A stretch of DNA of 64,000 bases. Source: Amycolatopsis thermalba. Its GTDB lineage: Bacteria > Actinomycetota > Actinomycetes > Mycobacteriales > Pseudonocardiaceae. The notes under the pieces were generated by a model. It made no database searches, was not told the origin of the DNA, and saw nothing but the letters and a program-made list of their open reading frames with translations. How positions within the stretch are numbered: position 1 is the stretch's first letter; each line of letters starts with the position of its first letter. The stretch is taken from NCBI RefSeq assembly GCF_003385215.1, contig NZ_PQHW01000010.1:1-64000 (forward strand), given 5' to 3'. Position numbers and translations under genes: made by a program. Shown in pieces: positions 8,738-17,190 of this stretch.

Positions 8738-9252
8738 GATGCCTCCACAACCAGGTCGTTGTCGTCCAGCCTGCGGAAACGGCTGCCGTGGAAGACGAGC
8801 GGAGCGACGTCCGGCTTCGTCTGGAGATCGTTGACTTCCAGCAGGACGACGGTGTGGTCGCCGGCAGCCACCTCCGTGTGCACCGAGCAGTCGAACCACG
8901 CGGTGGCGCCCAGCACGAACAGCGCACCCTCTTCGCTCAACTGCCACTCCAGGCCGGCGAACCGGTCACCGCTCTTGAGGGACAGGCGGCGCCCCGCCGC
9001 GGCCTGGTCCTCCCCGAGCACGCTCAACCCCAGCTTGGGCCGGTACCGCGGCTTGGGCCAGGTACTGGAGCTGTTCTGCATGCAGACCGGCAGCAACGGC
9101 GGATCGAGTGACACCGAGGTGAAGGAGCTGACGGCCATCCCGACCGGCCCTTCCTCCGCCAGGGCGCACACCGCTGTCACACCGGTGGGGAAGCAGGCGA
9201 ATGCCTGGCACAGAACGGTCCGGCGCTGCTCGATCGAATCCACGGTGATCAC
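8734..9252 (-). CDS. Flavin reductase (flavin:NAD(P)H reductase domain)
   Basis: 172-residue split-barrel reductase of the small component of two-component monooxygenases (HpaC/HsaB/ActVB type). It contains ACFPTGVTAVCALAEEG, MAVSSFTSVSLDPPLLPVCM and AAGDHTVVLLEVNDL, and closes with APLVFHGSRFRRL. It supplies FMNH2 or FADH2 to a partner oxygenase; none is encoded next to it unless an acyl-CoA dehydrogenase-like neighbour is one. GTG 9252 has GGAGGAG upstream. Its stop overlaps the RibBA-like start (ATGA). Relatives occur as a pseudogene near 51.3-51.7 kb and as a partial gene at the right edge. Confidence 0.92.
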   Translation of the reverse strand: MITVDSIEQRRTVLCQAFACFPTGVTAVCALAEEGPVGMAVSSFTSVSLDPPLLPVCMQNSSSTWPKPRYRPKLGLSVLGEDQAAAGRRLSLKSGDRFAGLEWQLSEEGALFVLGATAWFDCSVHTEVAAGDHTVVLLEVNDLQTKPDVAPLVFHGSRFRRLDDNDLVVEAS

Positions 9253-9267
9253 GACACTCCTCCGGTC

Positions 9268-10449
9268 TCAGCTACGCGGCAGGCCCAGCACGCGCTCGCC
9301 GATGTAGTTCAGAATCGACTCGTTGTTCAGCGGCGCGATTTGCAGTATGCGGACCATCGGCCACACCGTGATGACATCGGTCTCGTAGACGAAGGCCGAA
9401 CCGCCGTGCGTCTGGATCGCGGCCTCGACCGCTCCCAGCGCGGCCCGGCTTCCCAGCAGTTTCGCCATGTTGGCCTGGTCACCGGCATCCTGCCCGTTGT
9501 CGTAAGCAGCAGCGGCCGAGTACATGACCTGGCGAGCGGCTTCCATCTCGGCCTTGGCGAGGGCCAGCGGATGCTGAACGGCCTGGTGCGCACCGATCGG
9601 CGTACCGAACGGCGCGCGCACCTTCGCGTAGTCCACAGCCTTGCGCAGCGCGTACTCCCCCAGCCCCAGGGCCCAGGCGGCGACCGTCACACGTTCCTGG
9701 TTGAGGCAGGACAGCAGGTGGTCGAACCCGAGCCCCTCCTGCCCGACCAACGCCGCCGCGGGAACCAAGACGTCGTCGAAGAACACCTCGTACTGGTTCT
9801 CCGGCGCGTACCACTCGATGTCGAGCCGGCGCAGCTCGATGCCCGGGAGGGACATGTCCACGATGAACAGGCCGAACCCCTGCCTGCGGCCGACCTTCTC
9901 GCCCGGCGGGGCGGTCCGGGCGAGCAGCAGGATGTGGTCGGACTCGTTGGCGCCGGAGATGAACACCTTCTGACCGGAGATGCGGTAGGTCCCCTCCGAA
10001 GTGCGCCGGGCGACCGTCCGCGCGGCGAAGGAGTTCGTGCCGGCCTCCGGCTCGGTGACGCCGAAACAGATCTTCCGGTTGCCCGACATCGTCGCCACGA
10101 CGTGGTCCTTGACCTGCTGCTCGGATCCGTGCCGGAGAATGGCTTCTCGCGAGAACGTGGTGAGCGAGTACTGCAGCGGTGGCACACCGGCGCGCGCCAG
10201 CGCTTCCATCACGGCGGTGGTGCCGGTCAGCCCGCCTCCGGCTCCGCCGAGTTCCTCGGGTACCCCGATGGCGAGCAGATCGGCGGCCACCAGCGCGTCC
10301 CACAGCTCCCGCGCGTGGCCGCCCTCGCGGGCTCGCTGCAGGAACAACGACCGCGGGAAGGCCGCGGTCACCCCCTCGACGGCCTCGAAGACCGACGCGA
10401 CGAGCTCACGCTTGCCGGGATGCACGGTCGGCATGTCATCAATGTTCAT
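9268..10449 (-). CDS. Acyl-CoA dehydrogenase family protein (GLPRS type)
   Basis: 393-residue paralogue of the product at 6414. FAD/substrate motif: FGVTEPEAGTNSFAARTVAR, then YRISGQKVFISGANESDH. The tail runs QTHGGSAFVYETDVITVWPM, then ILQIAPLNNESILNYIG, and ends GLPRS. As in its paralogue, the usual catalytic Glu of the YEG motif is absent (APL). ATG 10449 is preceded by a GGAGA-type site. It is the second gene of the operon, 22 bp after the crotonase and 15 bp before the flavin reductase. Confidence 0.88.
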   Translation of the reverse strand: MNIDDMPTVHPGKRELVASVFEAVEGVTAAFPRSLFLQRAREGGHARELWDALVAADLLAIGVPEELGGAGGGLTGTTAVMEALARAGVPPLQYSLTTFSREAILRHGSEQQVKDHVVATMSGNRKICFGVTEPEAGTNSFAARTVARRTSEGTYRISGQKVFISGANESDHILLLARTAPPGEKVGRRQGFGLFIVDMSLPGIELRRLDIEWYAPENQYEVFFDDVLVPAAALVGQEGLGFDHLLSCLNQERVTVAAWALGLGEYALRKAVDYAKVRAPFGTPIGAHQAVQHPLALAKAEMEAARQVMYSAAAAYDNGQDAGDQANMAKLLGSRAALGAVEAAIQTHGGSAFVYETDVITVWPMVRILQIAPLNNESILNYIGERVLGLPRS

Positions 10450-10471
10450 GGTGTGTATCTCTCCTGGCGAC

Positions 10472-11296
10472 TCAGCGGTTCCGGTAACTCGGGGCGCGCT
10501 TTTCGGTGAACGCGCGCGGTCCTTCCACGGCGTCCCCGGTGCGGAGCACTCGCTCGTTGAGTGCCAGCTCCAGAGCGAAGCGCGGTTCGTTTCCCAGCGC
10601 TCGCACGGCGATCTCCTTCGCCGTCCGGACCGCTACCGGCGCGTTGCGGGCGAGGCCGTGCGCGATCTCCGTCGCCCGCTGGCGCACCACGGCGGCCGGG
10701 ACCACCTCGGTCACCAGCCCGTGCTGAGCGGCCTCCACCGCGCAGATGTGGTCACCGGTGAGCAGCAGCTTCATCGCGATCGCCCAGGGAACCTGCTGGG
10801 GCAGGCGGACGTGTGTGCCACCTCCGGGCACCAGCCCCCACCGCACCTCGGGCAGACCGAAGACCGCGTGCTCGGCCGCGACCCTGATGTCGGTTCCCAG
10901 CAGGATCTCGAAGCCACCCGCCAGGCACAATCCGTTGACCGCGGCGACGACCGGCTTGAACAGGTCGGAGAAGAAGCGTTTGGACGGGTCCGGGACCAGG
11001 ATGCCCAACTCGCCCCTGGTGAGCCTGGGAATCAGCTCACCAAGGTCACCACCGGCGCTGAATGCCCGGTCGCCGGCACCCGTCAGCACGATCGCCCGCA
11101 CCGTGTCATCCTGGCGCGCGGCTTCGGTGGCCTCAGCCAGCCGCCGGATCATGTGGATGGTCAACGCGTTGTGCGCGGATGGACGGTCCAGCGTGATCAG
11201 CGCGACCGGCCCGTCCACCGAGTAACCGACATCGCCCTCCGCAACCCCGGCCGGGGCCCCCGCCGTGGTGGTCGAACCGTTGTCGATGGCCGACAC
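10472..11296 (-). CDS. Enoyl-CoA hydratase/isomerase family protein (operon leader)
   Basis: 274-residue crotonase. Oxyanion-hole segments are SAGGDLGELI and NGLCLAGGFEILLGTDI. Both hydratase glutamates are in place (GGFEI and GLPEVRWGLVPGGG), so true 2-enoyl-CoA hydratase activity is plausible. The C-terminus carries the common RAFTEKRAPSYRNR. The GTG at 11296 is selected because GAGGAGGTGAG sits just upstream; similarity also starts there. First gene of the operon running down to 5534. A TGTCGC-type dyad at 11351 lies 55 bp upstream, next to the divergent-style gap before the AcoR-like regulator. Confidence 0.9.
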   Translation of the reverse strand: MSAIDNGSTTTAGAPAGVAEGDVGYSVDGPVALITLDRPSAHNALTIHMIRRLAEATEAARQDDTVRAIVLTGAGDRAFSAGGDLGELIPRLTRGELGILVPDPSKRFFSDLFKPVVAAVNGLCLAGGFEILLGTDIRVAAEHAVFGLPEVRWGLVPGGGTHVRLPQQVPWAIAMKLLLTGDHICAVEAAQHGLVTEVVPAAVVRQRATEIAHGLARNAPVAVRTAKEIAVRALGNEPRFALELALNERVLRTGDAVEGPRAFTEKRAPSYRNR

Positions 11297-11350
11297 CGGC
11301 CTCACCTCCTCGTTCGCTACGAACCGTAGGAGCGATGAGGCCCTCGTGGT

Positions 11351-11367
11351 TGTCGCATCGTGGCACA
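11351..11367. promoter_or_regulatory. TGTCGC-N5-GGCACA dyad (regulon site 1)
   Basis: TGTCGCATCGTGGCACA keeps the TGT-N11-ACA frame of the recurring dyad, with a weaker right half. It lies 55 bp upstream of the crotonase start and 74 bp beyond the 3-prime end of the AcoR-like regulator gene. I infer an activator site for the 11.3-5.5 kb operon. Of the seven sites it is the weakest match. Confidence 0.45.
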
Positions 11368-11405
11368 CATTTCCGCCGCAATGCCACCGGCCGAGGGGGC
11401 CGGAG

Positions 11406-13277
11406 TCAGAACGCCATGGTCGACAGGTCGATGCCGAGCGCCCGCATCTTGCGGTACAGCGTCGAGCGGGCGATGCCCAGGGCGCCGGCAGCCTTGTTCT
11501 TGTTACCACCCGCACCGCGCAGAGCGGCGATGATCGCGGTCGCCTCTGCCTGCTCCAGGCCGGCGAGTTTACGGCGCGAAGCACTGGCCACCACATCGAC
11601 CGGCAGGTCGCCCGCGCTGATGTAGCCGTTGTTGTTCCCGCGCAACACTTCGAGCACCACCGCGGCGAGCGAGGTGATGTTGCCCGGCCAGTCCAGGCGG
11701 GACAGTGCCTGCACCGCGTCGGGCATCCACCGGACCGGTCCTGGGGTACGGCCGAGCCGCTCGAAGGCGGGTTCGGTCAGCGCATCGAGCAACACCGGAA
11801 GATCTTCCAGCCGATCACGCAGAGCGGGCGCTTCCAGGACTTCGGTGAACTCGGTGAGCAACGGGGAGACCGCGCCGTGGCGCGCGGAGTGTTTCGCGGT
11901 GGCGAGAATCCGCACCGGTCCGCTGCGATGTGCCCGGATGAGGTTGGCGGCCGCCGTGGCGGTCGGCAGATCGAGTTCGTCGCACCTCCGGATCACCACG
12001 GCCGAGCCGGACGACCGCCCGAGGTGACTCTCGAGCTCACGCAGCCATGCCCGCGTGCCGTTCGCGGCCGCATCGGCCGCGTCGACGACGGTGACGGGAG
12101 CGTCACCCGCGACGGCCGTAGCGACGGCCAGCTTGCCCGCCCCCCGTTCCCCGACCACCAGCACCGGACCCGCTCCGACCCGGTGCGCACGGCGGCACAA
12201 CTCACGCCAGCGCGGCCCCTTGCCCGCCAGCCGCCCCAAACCGGGAACCGGGGACACGGCCTCCACCCGCGCCGCGCGCTCCACCACAGGCCGGATCCGG
12301 AGCACCGCGCCGACGGTGTCGGTCACGTCGCCGACCTCTCTGCATTCGACCGAGACGACCGTCCCGTCCGTCAGCACCAGCCGCTTGGCGTCCGGCCCGC
12401 GCTCCTGGATCGCGCGGGACGCGTGTTCCCAGAGCAACGCCTGGTCGACCGACGTGAGAAGCCTGGCGGCGATCGCGTTGCTGATGATCGTCTGCTCGTT
12501 CAGCGCGACCAGCGGGTGGCGCGCATCCCGGTTCTCCGTCAGGTACGCGTCCAGCAGAACTCGCTCCCGCCGGGTCGCGGCCTCCAGGAACGCTCGCTGG
12601 ATGTCGCGGACGAGCTCCATCACCCAGGACAGCAGGACCGGACTCGTGTCCTCGTAGCGGCTGGTCACGTTCAGCGAACCGGCGACACGTTGGGTCACCG
12701 GATGCACCACCGGAACACCGGCCGACGTCACCTCGTGGTACTCCTCGGCGAAATGCTCCGGCCCTCGCACCATCGTCGGCCGGCCGCTGAGGAGACAAGT
12801 ACCGCTCGTGGTTCCGAGAACGGTTTCATCGGCCGAGAACGCGGGAAGGATGTCATGACGCTCGAGCCAGCGGCCGAGCTTGGGGTCGCGCACCCACTGG
12901 CGCAGGATCGTGCCTTCGGCATCGGTGAGCGTGAGTCCGCACATGGACTGCTCCAGCACCGCGTCCCGCTGACCGACCACCGCATCGACGACCCGGGTCA
13001 GCTGGTTGTCCAGATCGATGTCGCCCACGTACACGGGCCTGATGTCGCTCGATGTCAGACCGTAACCCACGGAGCGCCGCCACGAGTCGAGCACGTGGGG
13101 CGCGATGCCGGCGGCCTGAACGTCGGACGCGGCGGCGGTGCCGGTGGCCAGGAACGTGTCGCGCACGCGGCGGATCCGCTCGAACTGGCCGTCTTTCCCG
13201 CGAATGCGCCCCGGCAGCACGACTGCCCCGGACCTGGAGTCCGCTCGCGTGTCGCCGGGCATCGTGTTCACGACCAT
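11406..13277 (-). CDS. AcoR/NtrC-like regulator with Fis HTH, no sigma54 signature
   Basis: 623 residues. The N-terminal region resembles AcoR-type sensors (VLDSWRRSVGYGL near residue 65, then a GAF-like region with DAEGTILRQW). The central segment is a degenerate AAA+ domain with GERGAGKLA, lacking the GAFTGA sigma54 loop and a proper Walker B. The C-terminus is a Fis-type HTH (NKNKAAGALGIARSTLYRKM). Actinobacteria generally lack sigma54, and relatives act as ordinary activators at sigma70-type promoters. The HTH is nearly identical to that of the product at 48576, so both should read the same dyad (TGTNGC-N5-GCNACA). ATG 13277 has GGAGGG upstream. Confidence 0.85.
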   Translation of the reverse strand: MVVNTMPGDTRADSRSGAVVLPGRIRGKDGQFERIRRVRDTFLATGTAAASDVQAAGIAPHVLDSWRRSVGYGLTSSDIRPVYVGDIDLDNQLTRVVDAVVGQRDAVLEQSMCGLTLTDAEGTILRQWVRDPKLGRWLERHDILPAFSADETVLGTTSGTCLLSGRPTMVRGPEHFAEEYHEVTSAGVPVVHPVTQRVAGSLNVTSRYEDTSPVLLSWVMELVRDIQRAFLEAATRRERVLLDAYLTENRDARHPLVALNEQTIISNAIAARLLTSVDQALLWEHASRAIQERGPDAKRLVLTDGTVVSVECREVGDVTDTVGAVLRIRPVVERAARVEAVSPVPGLGRLAGKGPRWRELCRRAHRVGAGPVLVVGERGAGKLAVATAVAGDAPVTVVDAADAAANGTRAWLRELESHLGRSSGSAVVIRRCDELDLPTATAAANLIRAHRSGPVRILATAKHSARHGAVSPLLTEFTEVLEAPALRDRLEDLPVLLDALTEPAFERLGRTPGPVRWMPDAVQALSRLDWPGNITSLAAVVLEVLRGNNNGYISAGDLPVDVVASASRRKLAGLEQAEATAIIAALRGAGGNKNKAAGALGIARSTLYRKMRALGIDLSTMAF

Positions 13278-13360
13278 GCACCCTCCGTTGGGCTCGACAC
13301 CAGCAGCAGAACGGCACGCGGAAACCGGCGGCTCATCGCGCCGCCAGCATCGCCCACTAC

Positions 13361-13373
13361 TGACAAACTGTCA
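13361..13373. promoter_or_regulatory. TGACA-N3-TGTCA palindrome upstream of regulator
   Basis: TGACAAACTGTCA is a perfect 13-bp dyad overlapping the TetR stop codon, 84 bp upstream of the AcoR-like regulator start. It could be an operator for that regulator gene, but a single short copy gives little support. Confidence 0.3.
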
Positions 13374-13958
13374 AGATGAGCGCGCGGGCTCCGTCCGAAG
13401 TGCCAGCAGGCCGCGGGTGAGCAGGTCGTGAACGTCGGATCGGTCGAGCGTGTCGCACCGGAGCCACTCATCGGTCGCCGCGCTCACCATCGCCTGGAAC
13501 GCCCGGACCAGAGCGCGATTGCGTTCGGTGCCGGGAGCGTCCAGGGCGGCGAGGAGCCGGTCCTCCCAGGCCCGCATCCCGGCGTGGAGCGCCGCCTCCA
13601 CCTCGGGGTCCCGGCGAGGCGAGCCGACACCGATCATGCTCAGGTAGGTTTCCCGGTTCTGCTCCACGGAGTCGAGCCATCGGTCGAACATCTGGGCGGC
13701 GTCACCGCCTCGTCCCACGACGGCGGGCGGATCGGGCAGGCGGGCGAACCGCCGCACCACCTCGAGGTAGAGGTCACGTTTGGTGCCGAAGTGGTGGTGC
13801 AGGTTCGTCCGGGTCGTGCCCGCGGCCGCGGCGAGCTCAGAGGTCGACACCGCGTGGTAGGCGCTCTTGGCGAACAGCCGCTGGGCAGCGGCGAGGATCT
13901 GCTCGCGGCGGTCCTCCGCGTCCAGACGAGTGCGACGCGTCTCCTCGGAACGTGTCAT
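13371..13958 (-). CDS. TetR-family transcriptional regulator
   Basis: 195-residue repressor with an HTH at residues about 18-62 (QILAAAQRLFAKSAYHAVST, then AAAAGTTRTNLHHHFGTKRD) and a C-terminal ligand domain. It is divergent from the CoA ligase operon at 14107. The gap contains a perfect 21-bp dyad at 13995, 37 bp from this start. That dyad fits either this protein or the AcoR-like regulators; because the same motif recurs far from any TetR gene, I favour the latter. It sits immediately upstream of the AcoR-like gene on the same strand. Confidence 0.88.
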   Translation of the reverse strand: MTRSEETRRTRLDAEDRREQILAAAQRLFAKSAYHAVSTSELAAAAGTTRTNLHHHFGTKRDLYLEVVRRFARLPDPPAVVGRGGDAAQMFDRWLDSVEQNRETYLSMIGVGSPRRDPEVEAALHAGMRAWEDRLLAALDAPGTERNRALVRAFQAMVSAATDEWLRCDTLDRSDVHDLLTRGLLALRTEPARSS

Positions 13959-13994
13959 GCGCCGACAGTAGCGCGAAATCTTCCTGCGCTACCG

Positions 13995-14015
13995 GTTGTC
14001 GCACCTTGCGACAAC
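13995..14015. promoter_or_regulatory. Perfect dyad GTTGTCGCA-N3-TGCGACAAC (regulon site 2)
   Basis: Nine-base arms are perfectly complementary around CCT, making this the most symmetric member of the TGTNGC-N5-GCNACA family. It sits between the divergent TetR gene (start 13958) and the CoA ligase (ATG 14107), 91 bp from the latter. The 6-N5-6 spacing equals that of NtrC-type sites bound by Fis-like HTH domains. Confidence 0.75.
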
Positions 14016-14106
14016 CAGGCGGCCCCGCGGGGTCTTACCGTGACGCCCCACAGCGACCTCGTCTCCCCGAGGTCTCGATCGCCGGCGTCGGCCGATGGAG
14101 GTCACG

Positions 14107-15621
14107 ATGAACGTTCTGACATCGTTGCGACGAGTTGCCGACCGTCGCCCCGGCCAGGTGGCAGTGAGCCACCTCGGCACCGACCTGAGTTACGGCGCAC
14201 TGTTCGACCAGGCAGCACGGTTCGCCGGGTTCCTCCTGTCCCAGGGTGTGACACCGGGCCAGCGCGTGGGGATCTACATGCACAACCAGCGCGAGTGGAT
14301 CGTCGCCCTGCTGGGCATCTGGCAGGCAGGCGCGGTCGTGGTGCCCTTCAACTACCTGTTCCATCCGGCGGCCCTGCGACACGCCGCCGAGGACTCCGAG
14401 ACGACCTGGATCGTCACCCCGGCAGCCGACGTGCCCAAGCTGCGCGATGCGCTCGACGGCCTGCCCGTTGCCGAGCGGATCATCTCGGTGGGCGTCGCCG
14501 ACCACGCCGCCTTGTCCTTCGAGACCGCGATCGCCACCGCGCCGGCCGGGACGATCGTCCCGCGGCTGGACGACGACCACGCGTTGCTGATGTACACCAG
14601 CGGTTCGACCGGCAAGCCGAAAGGCGTCTGGCAGACCCACCGCAACACCACGGCCGCGTGCGAGGCGACCATCGACGTGTGGTCGCTGACCGAGGACGAC
14701 CACGCTCTGGTGTGCACGCCGCTGTTCCACGTCGGCGGCCTGCAACTGATCTCCCTGCCGATACTCCTGGCGGGTGGAACCGTCACGCTGCGGCGCTGGC
14801 AGGTCAAGGAATGGCTCGACGATGTCGTCGGTCTGCGGCCCAGCATCGTCGCGCTCGTCCCGGCGATGATGTACGACATCATCAACCTCCTCGGCGACGA
14901 CCGCGTCCCGCTCGACTCCATCCGGGTGTGCGCCGTCGGTGGTTCCGCACTCCCCCAGACGAAGTTGAAGGCACTCACCGATGCGACCGGAATCGTCGCC
15001 GTGAACATCTACGGGCAGACCGAGCAGAGCGGACTCGCGGTCACCGAACCGCTGGACCAACCTCGTCGTGAGGGTTCCCTGGGTGTCCCGCTCCACCAGA
15101 TCGTGCAGACCCGGATCGTGTCCGGGGGTGGCACCCGCGACGCCGCCCCCGGCGAGGTGGGCGAGCTCTGGGTCCGCGGTGACGCGGTGACGCCCGGGTA
15201 CTGGCGGCTACCCGACACCAACGCCACGCGGTTCACGCCGGACGGCTGGTACCGCACCAGCGACCTCGTGCGAGCGGATGCGGACGGCTACCTCTACTTC
15301 GTCGACCGCGCCGACGACATGATCATCAGCGGTGGGGAGAACGTCTATCCGCAGATGGTCGAAACCCACCTCGCGGCCTGCCCCCACATCCGCGAGGTCG
15401 CGGTGATCGGCACCCCGCACGAGCGGTTCGGCCAGCAGGTCACCGCGATCGTCGTCCCACGCGCTCCGGGAGTGACCGCCGAGGACATCGCCACCTTCTG
15501 CGAGAGCGACCCGAACCTGCGGGGCCTGCAGCGCCCACGGCGGATCGAGGTCGTCGACTCGATCCCGCGGACGGCGACGAACAAGATCGACCGGCCGGCG
15601 CTGAAGAAGACTTACCACTGA
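14107..15621 (+). CDS. Acyl-CoA synthetase (AMP-forming)
   Basis: 504-residue ANL-superfamily ligase activating a carboxylic acid with ATP and CoA. The P-loop is MYTSGSTGKPKGVWQTH (residues about 160-176). Other core motifs are NIYGQTEQSG, YRTSDLVRADADGYLYFVDR with ADDMIISGGENVYP, and the C-terminal lysine segment IPRTATNKIDRPALKK. Start ATG 14107 follows GGAGG; the in-frame ATG at 14095 is less well placed. It overlaps the Nudix gene by one base. Substrate not readable; the alcohol dehydrogenase and SDR downstream suggest an aliphatic or aromatic acid derived from an alcohol. Confidence 0.93.
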   Translation: MNVLTSLRRVADRRPGQVAVSHLGTDLSYGALFDQAARFAGFLLSQGVTPGQRVGIYMHNQREWIVALLGIWQAGAVVVPFNYLFHPAALRHAAEDSETTWIVTPAADVPKLRDALDGLPVAERIISVGVADHAALSFETAIATAPAGTIVPRLDDDHALLMYTSGSTGKPKGVWQTHRNTTAACEATIDVWSLTEDDHALVCTPLFHVGGLQLISLPILLAGGTVTLRRWQVKEWLDDVVGLRPSIVALVPAMMYDIINLLGDDRVPLDSIRVCAVGGSALPQTKLKALTDATGIVAVNIYGQTEQSGLAVTEPLDQPRREGSLGVPLHQIVQTRIVSGGGTRDAAPGEVGELWVRGDAVTPGYWRLPDTNATRFTPDGWYRTSDLVRADADGYLYFVDRADDMIISGGENVYPQMVETHLAACPHIREVAVIGTPHERFGQQVTAIVVPRAPGVTAEDIATFCESDPNLRGLQRPRRIEVVDSIPRTATNKIDRPALKKTYH

Positions 15622-16040
15622 TGCCGGACGTCGTCGCGGCGGTCCTGCTCGCCGGCGACCGGGTCGCGTTGTTCAAACGCAGCCGTCTGGTCACCGGCGA
15701 CGCCGGCCGCTGGCATTGCGTCACCGGCTACCTCCCGGCCGGTGCCGATCCACTGGACCACGCGCGGGTCGAACTCGTCGAAGAAACGGGGCTCGGCGGC
15801 GATGACGTCGTCCTGGCCCGCCGTGGCGATCGGCTGGTCCGGCTGTGCCCGCGCGGCGCGACGTGGCAGGTGTTCCCGTTCCTGTTCCGCACCGCGCGCG
15901 ATGCGCTGGAACTGAACTGGGAGCACGACGAGTACCGGTGGGTGCGACCGGCGGACATCGACGAGCTGGACATCGTCCCCTGGCTGTGGGACGTGCTTTC
16001 CGCCGTCGGCCGGCCCGGACTCCTGCTGGACGGAGCATGA
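15621..16040 (+). CDS. Nudix-fold protein with variant Nudix box
   Basis: 139-residue Nudix hydrolase fold. The box reads GYLPAGADPLDHAR, then VELVEETGL. The metal-binding EE pair and terminal Gly are kept, but the Glu at box position 7 and the Arg at position 15 are replaced. It overlaps the CoA ligase stop (TGATG) and the alcohol dehydrogenase start (ATGA), so it is an integral operon member. A Nudix enzyme beside a CoA ligase could hydrolyse CoA or acyl-AMP derivatives, but this is inference. Confidence 0.75.
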   Translation: MPDVVAAVLLAGDRVALFKRSRLVTGDAGRWHCVTGYLPAGADPLDHARVELVEETGLGGDDVVLARRGDRLVRLCPRGATWQVFPFLFRTARDALELNWEHDEYRWVRPADIDELDIVPWLWDVLSAVGRPGLLLDGA

Positions 16041-17080
16041 AAGCGCTCCAGTACCGCCGTTTCGGCGGCCGTCCCGAACTCGTCGACGTGCCCGAACCGG
16101 TCGCCGGGAAGGGTCAGGTGCTGATCAGGGTCACGGCGGCCGGGACGTGCCACTCCGACCTGCACATCATGTCGGTTTCCGAGCACGAGTACCGCTACGG
16201 CCCGTTGCCGCTCACACTCGGACACGAGGCGGCGGGGGTGGTGGCCGCGACCGGGGACGGTGCCGGCCACTTCTCGGTCGGTGATCCGGTACTGGTGTAC
16301 GGCCCGTGGGGCTGCGGACAGTGCCGGAACTGCTCACAGGGCAAGGAAAACTACTGCTCGCACCCGGACGGGGTCCGCCCGCCCGGCATCGCTCGCCCCG
16401 GCGCCATGGCGGAGTACCTGCTCGTCGATCACGAAAGGCACTTGATCCCGCTCGGGGGTCTCGACCCGGTGCAGGCAGTGTCCCTCACCGACGCGGGGCT
16501 CACCGCCTACCACGCCGTCAAGCAGTCCTCGCCGAAGCTCGGGGCCGGCCGTTTCGCCGTCGTCATCGGCGCCGGGGGCCTCGGTCACGCCGCGATCCAG
16601 ATCCTCCGGGCGATCAGCACGGCGACGGTGATCGCCATCGACATCGCCGAGGACAAGCTCCGCTTCGCGGTGGATGTCGGCGCTCACCACGCGATCCCCG
16701 GCGATCAGCGGGCAGCGGAGACGGTTCGTGACCTCACCGGAGGAGGTGGCGCCGACGCGATCTTCGACTTCGTCGGTTCGCAGCGAACCGTCGAGCTGGC
16801 CGGAGGCGTGGTCGCCACGGAAGGGGACATCGTCATCGTGGGCGCCGGCCGGGGACGGCTGCCGGTCGGCTACCGGAGTCTCCCCTTCGATGCCACGGTC
16901 CGCGCGCCCTTCTGGGGAAGCCGCCCGGAGCTGTGGGAAGTGACGGAACTGGCACGCGTCGGCCACCTCCGGATCGAAGTCGAGACCTGCTCGCTCGACG
17001 AGGCACCCCTGGCCTACGACCGGCTGGCGTCGGGAGCGGTCCGCGGCCGGGCAGTGGTGACGCCAGGCCGCGATCGGTGA
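16037..17080 (+). CDS. Zinc-dependent alcohol dehydrogenase
   Basis: 347-residue MDR-family dehydrogenase. The catalytic zinc site uses Cys and His in GTCHSD and GHEAAG. The structural zinc lobe has four cysteines in CGQCRNCSQGKENYC (residues about 97-111). The Rossmann motif is IGAGGLGHAAIQ. Expected reaction is NAD-dependent oxidation of a primary or secondary alcohol to the carbonyl. Translationally coupled to the Nudix gene. The tail FGS-type loop is replaced by a short PGRDR end. Confidence 0.92.
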   Translation: MKALQYRRFGGRPELVDVPEPVAGKGQVLIRVTAAGTCHSDLHIMSVSEHEYRYGPLPLTLGHEAAGVVAATGDGAGHFSVGDPVLVYGPWGCGQCRNCSQGKENYCSHPDGVRPPGIARPGAMAEYLLVDHERHLIPLGGLDPVQAVSLTDAGLTAYHAVKQSSPKLGAGRFAVVIGAGGLGHAAIQILRAISTATVIAIDIAEDKLRFAVDVGAHHAIPGDQRAAETVRDLTGGGGADAIFDFVGSQRTVELAGGVVATEGDIVIVGAGRGRLPVGYRSLPFDATVRAPFWGSRPELWEVTELARVGHLRIEVETCSLDEAPLAYDRLASGAVRGRAVVTPGRDR

Positions 17081-17087
17081 ACCGGCG

Positions 17088-17104
17088 TGTAGTGAAAAGC
17101 GACA
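17088..17104. promoter_or_regulatory. TGTAGT-N5-GCGACA dyad (regulon site 3)
   Basis: TGTAGTGAAAAGCGACA on the plus strand matches, in the same orientation relative to its gene, the minus-strand reading of the site at 53711 (14 of 17 bases). It lies 87 bp upstream of the SDR ATG at 17191, which implies that the SDR has its own activated promoter although it follows the dehydrogenase closely. Confidence 0.6.
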
Positions 17105-17190
17105 TCCGCGCGAGACGGCCTCGCCCTAGCGTCAAACCGCGCACTGCGCTGTCAGAACGACCCGGCGCCCCGAACCCGACAGGAGCGGAC

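Noticed and set aside
13995-14015. Assigning the perfect dyad to the adjacent TetR repressor alone
   Set aside because: The same 6-N5-6 motif appears at six other places without a neighbouring TetR gene and has Fis/NtrC-type geometry. TetR binding remains possible but is not the simplest reading.
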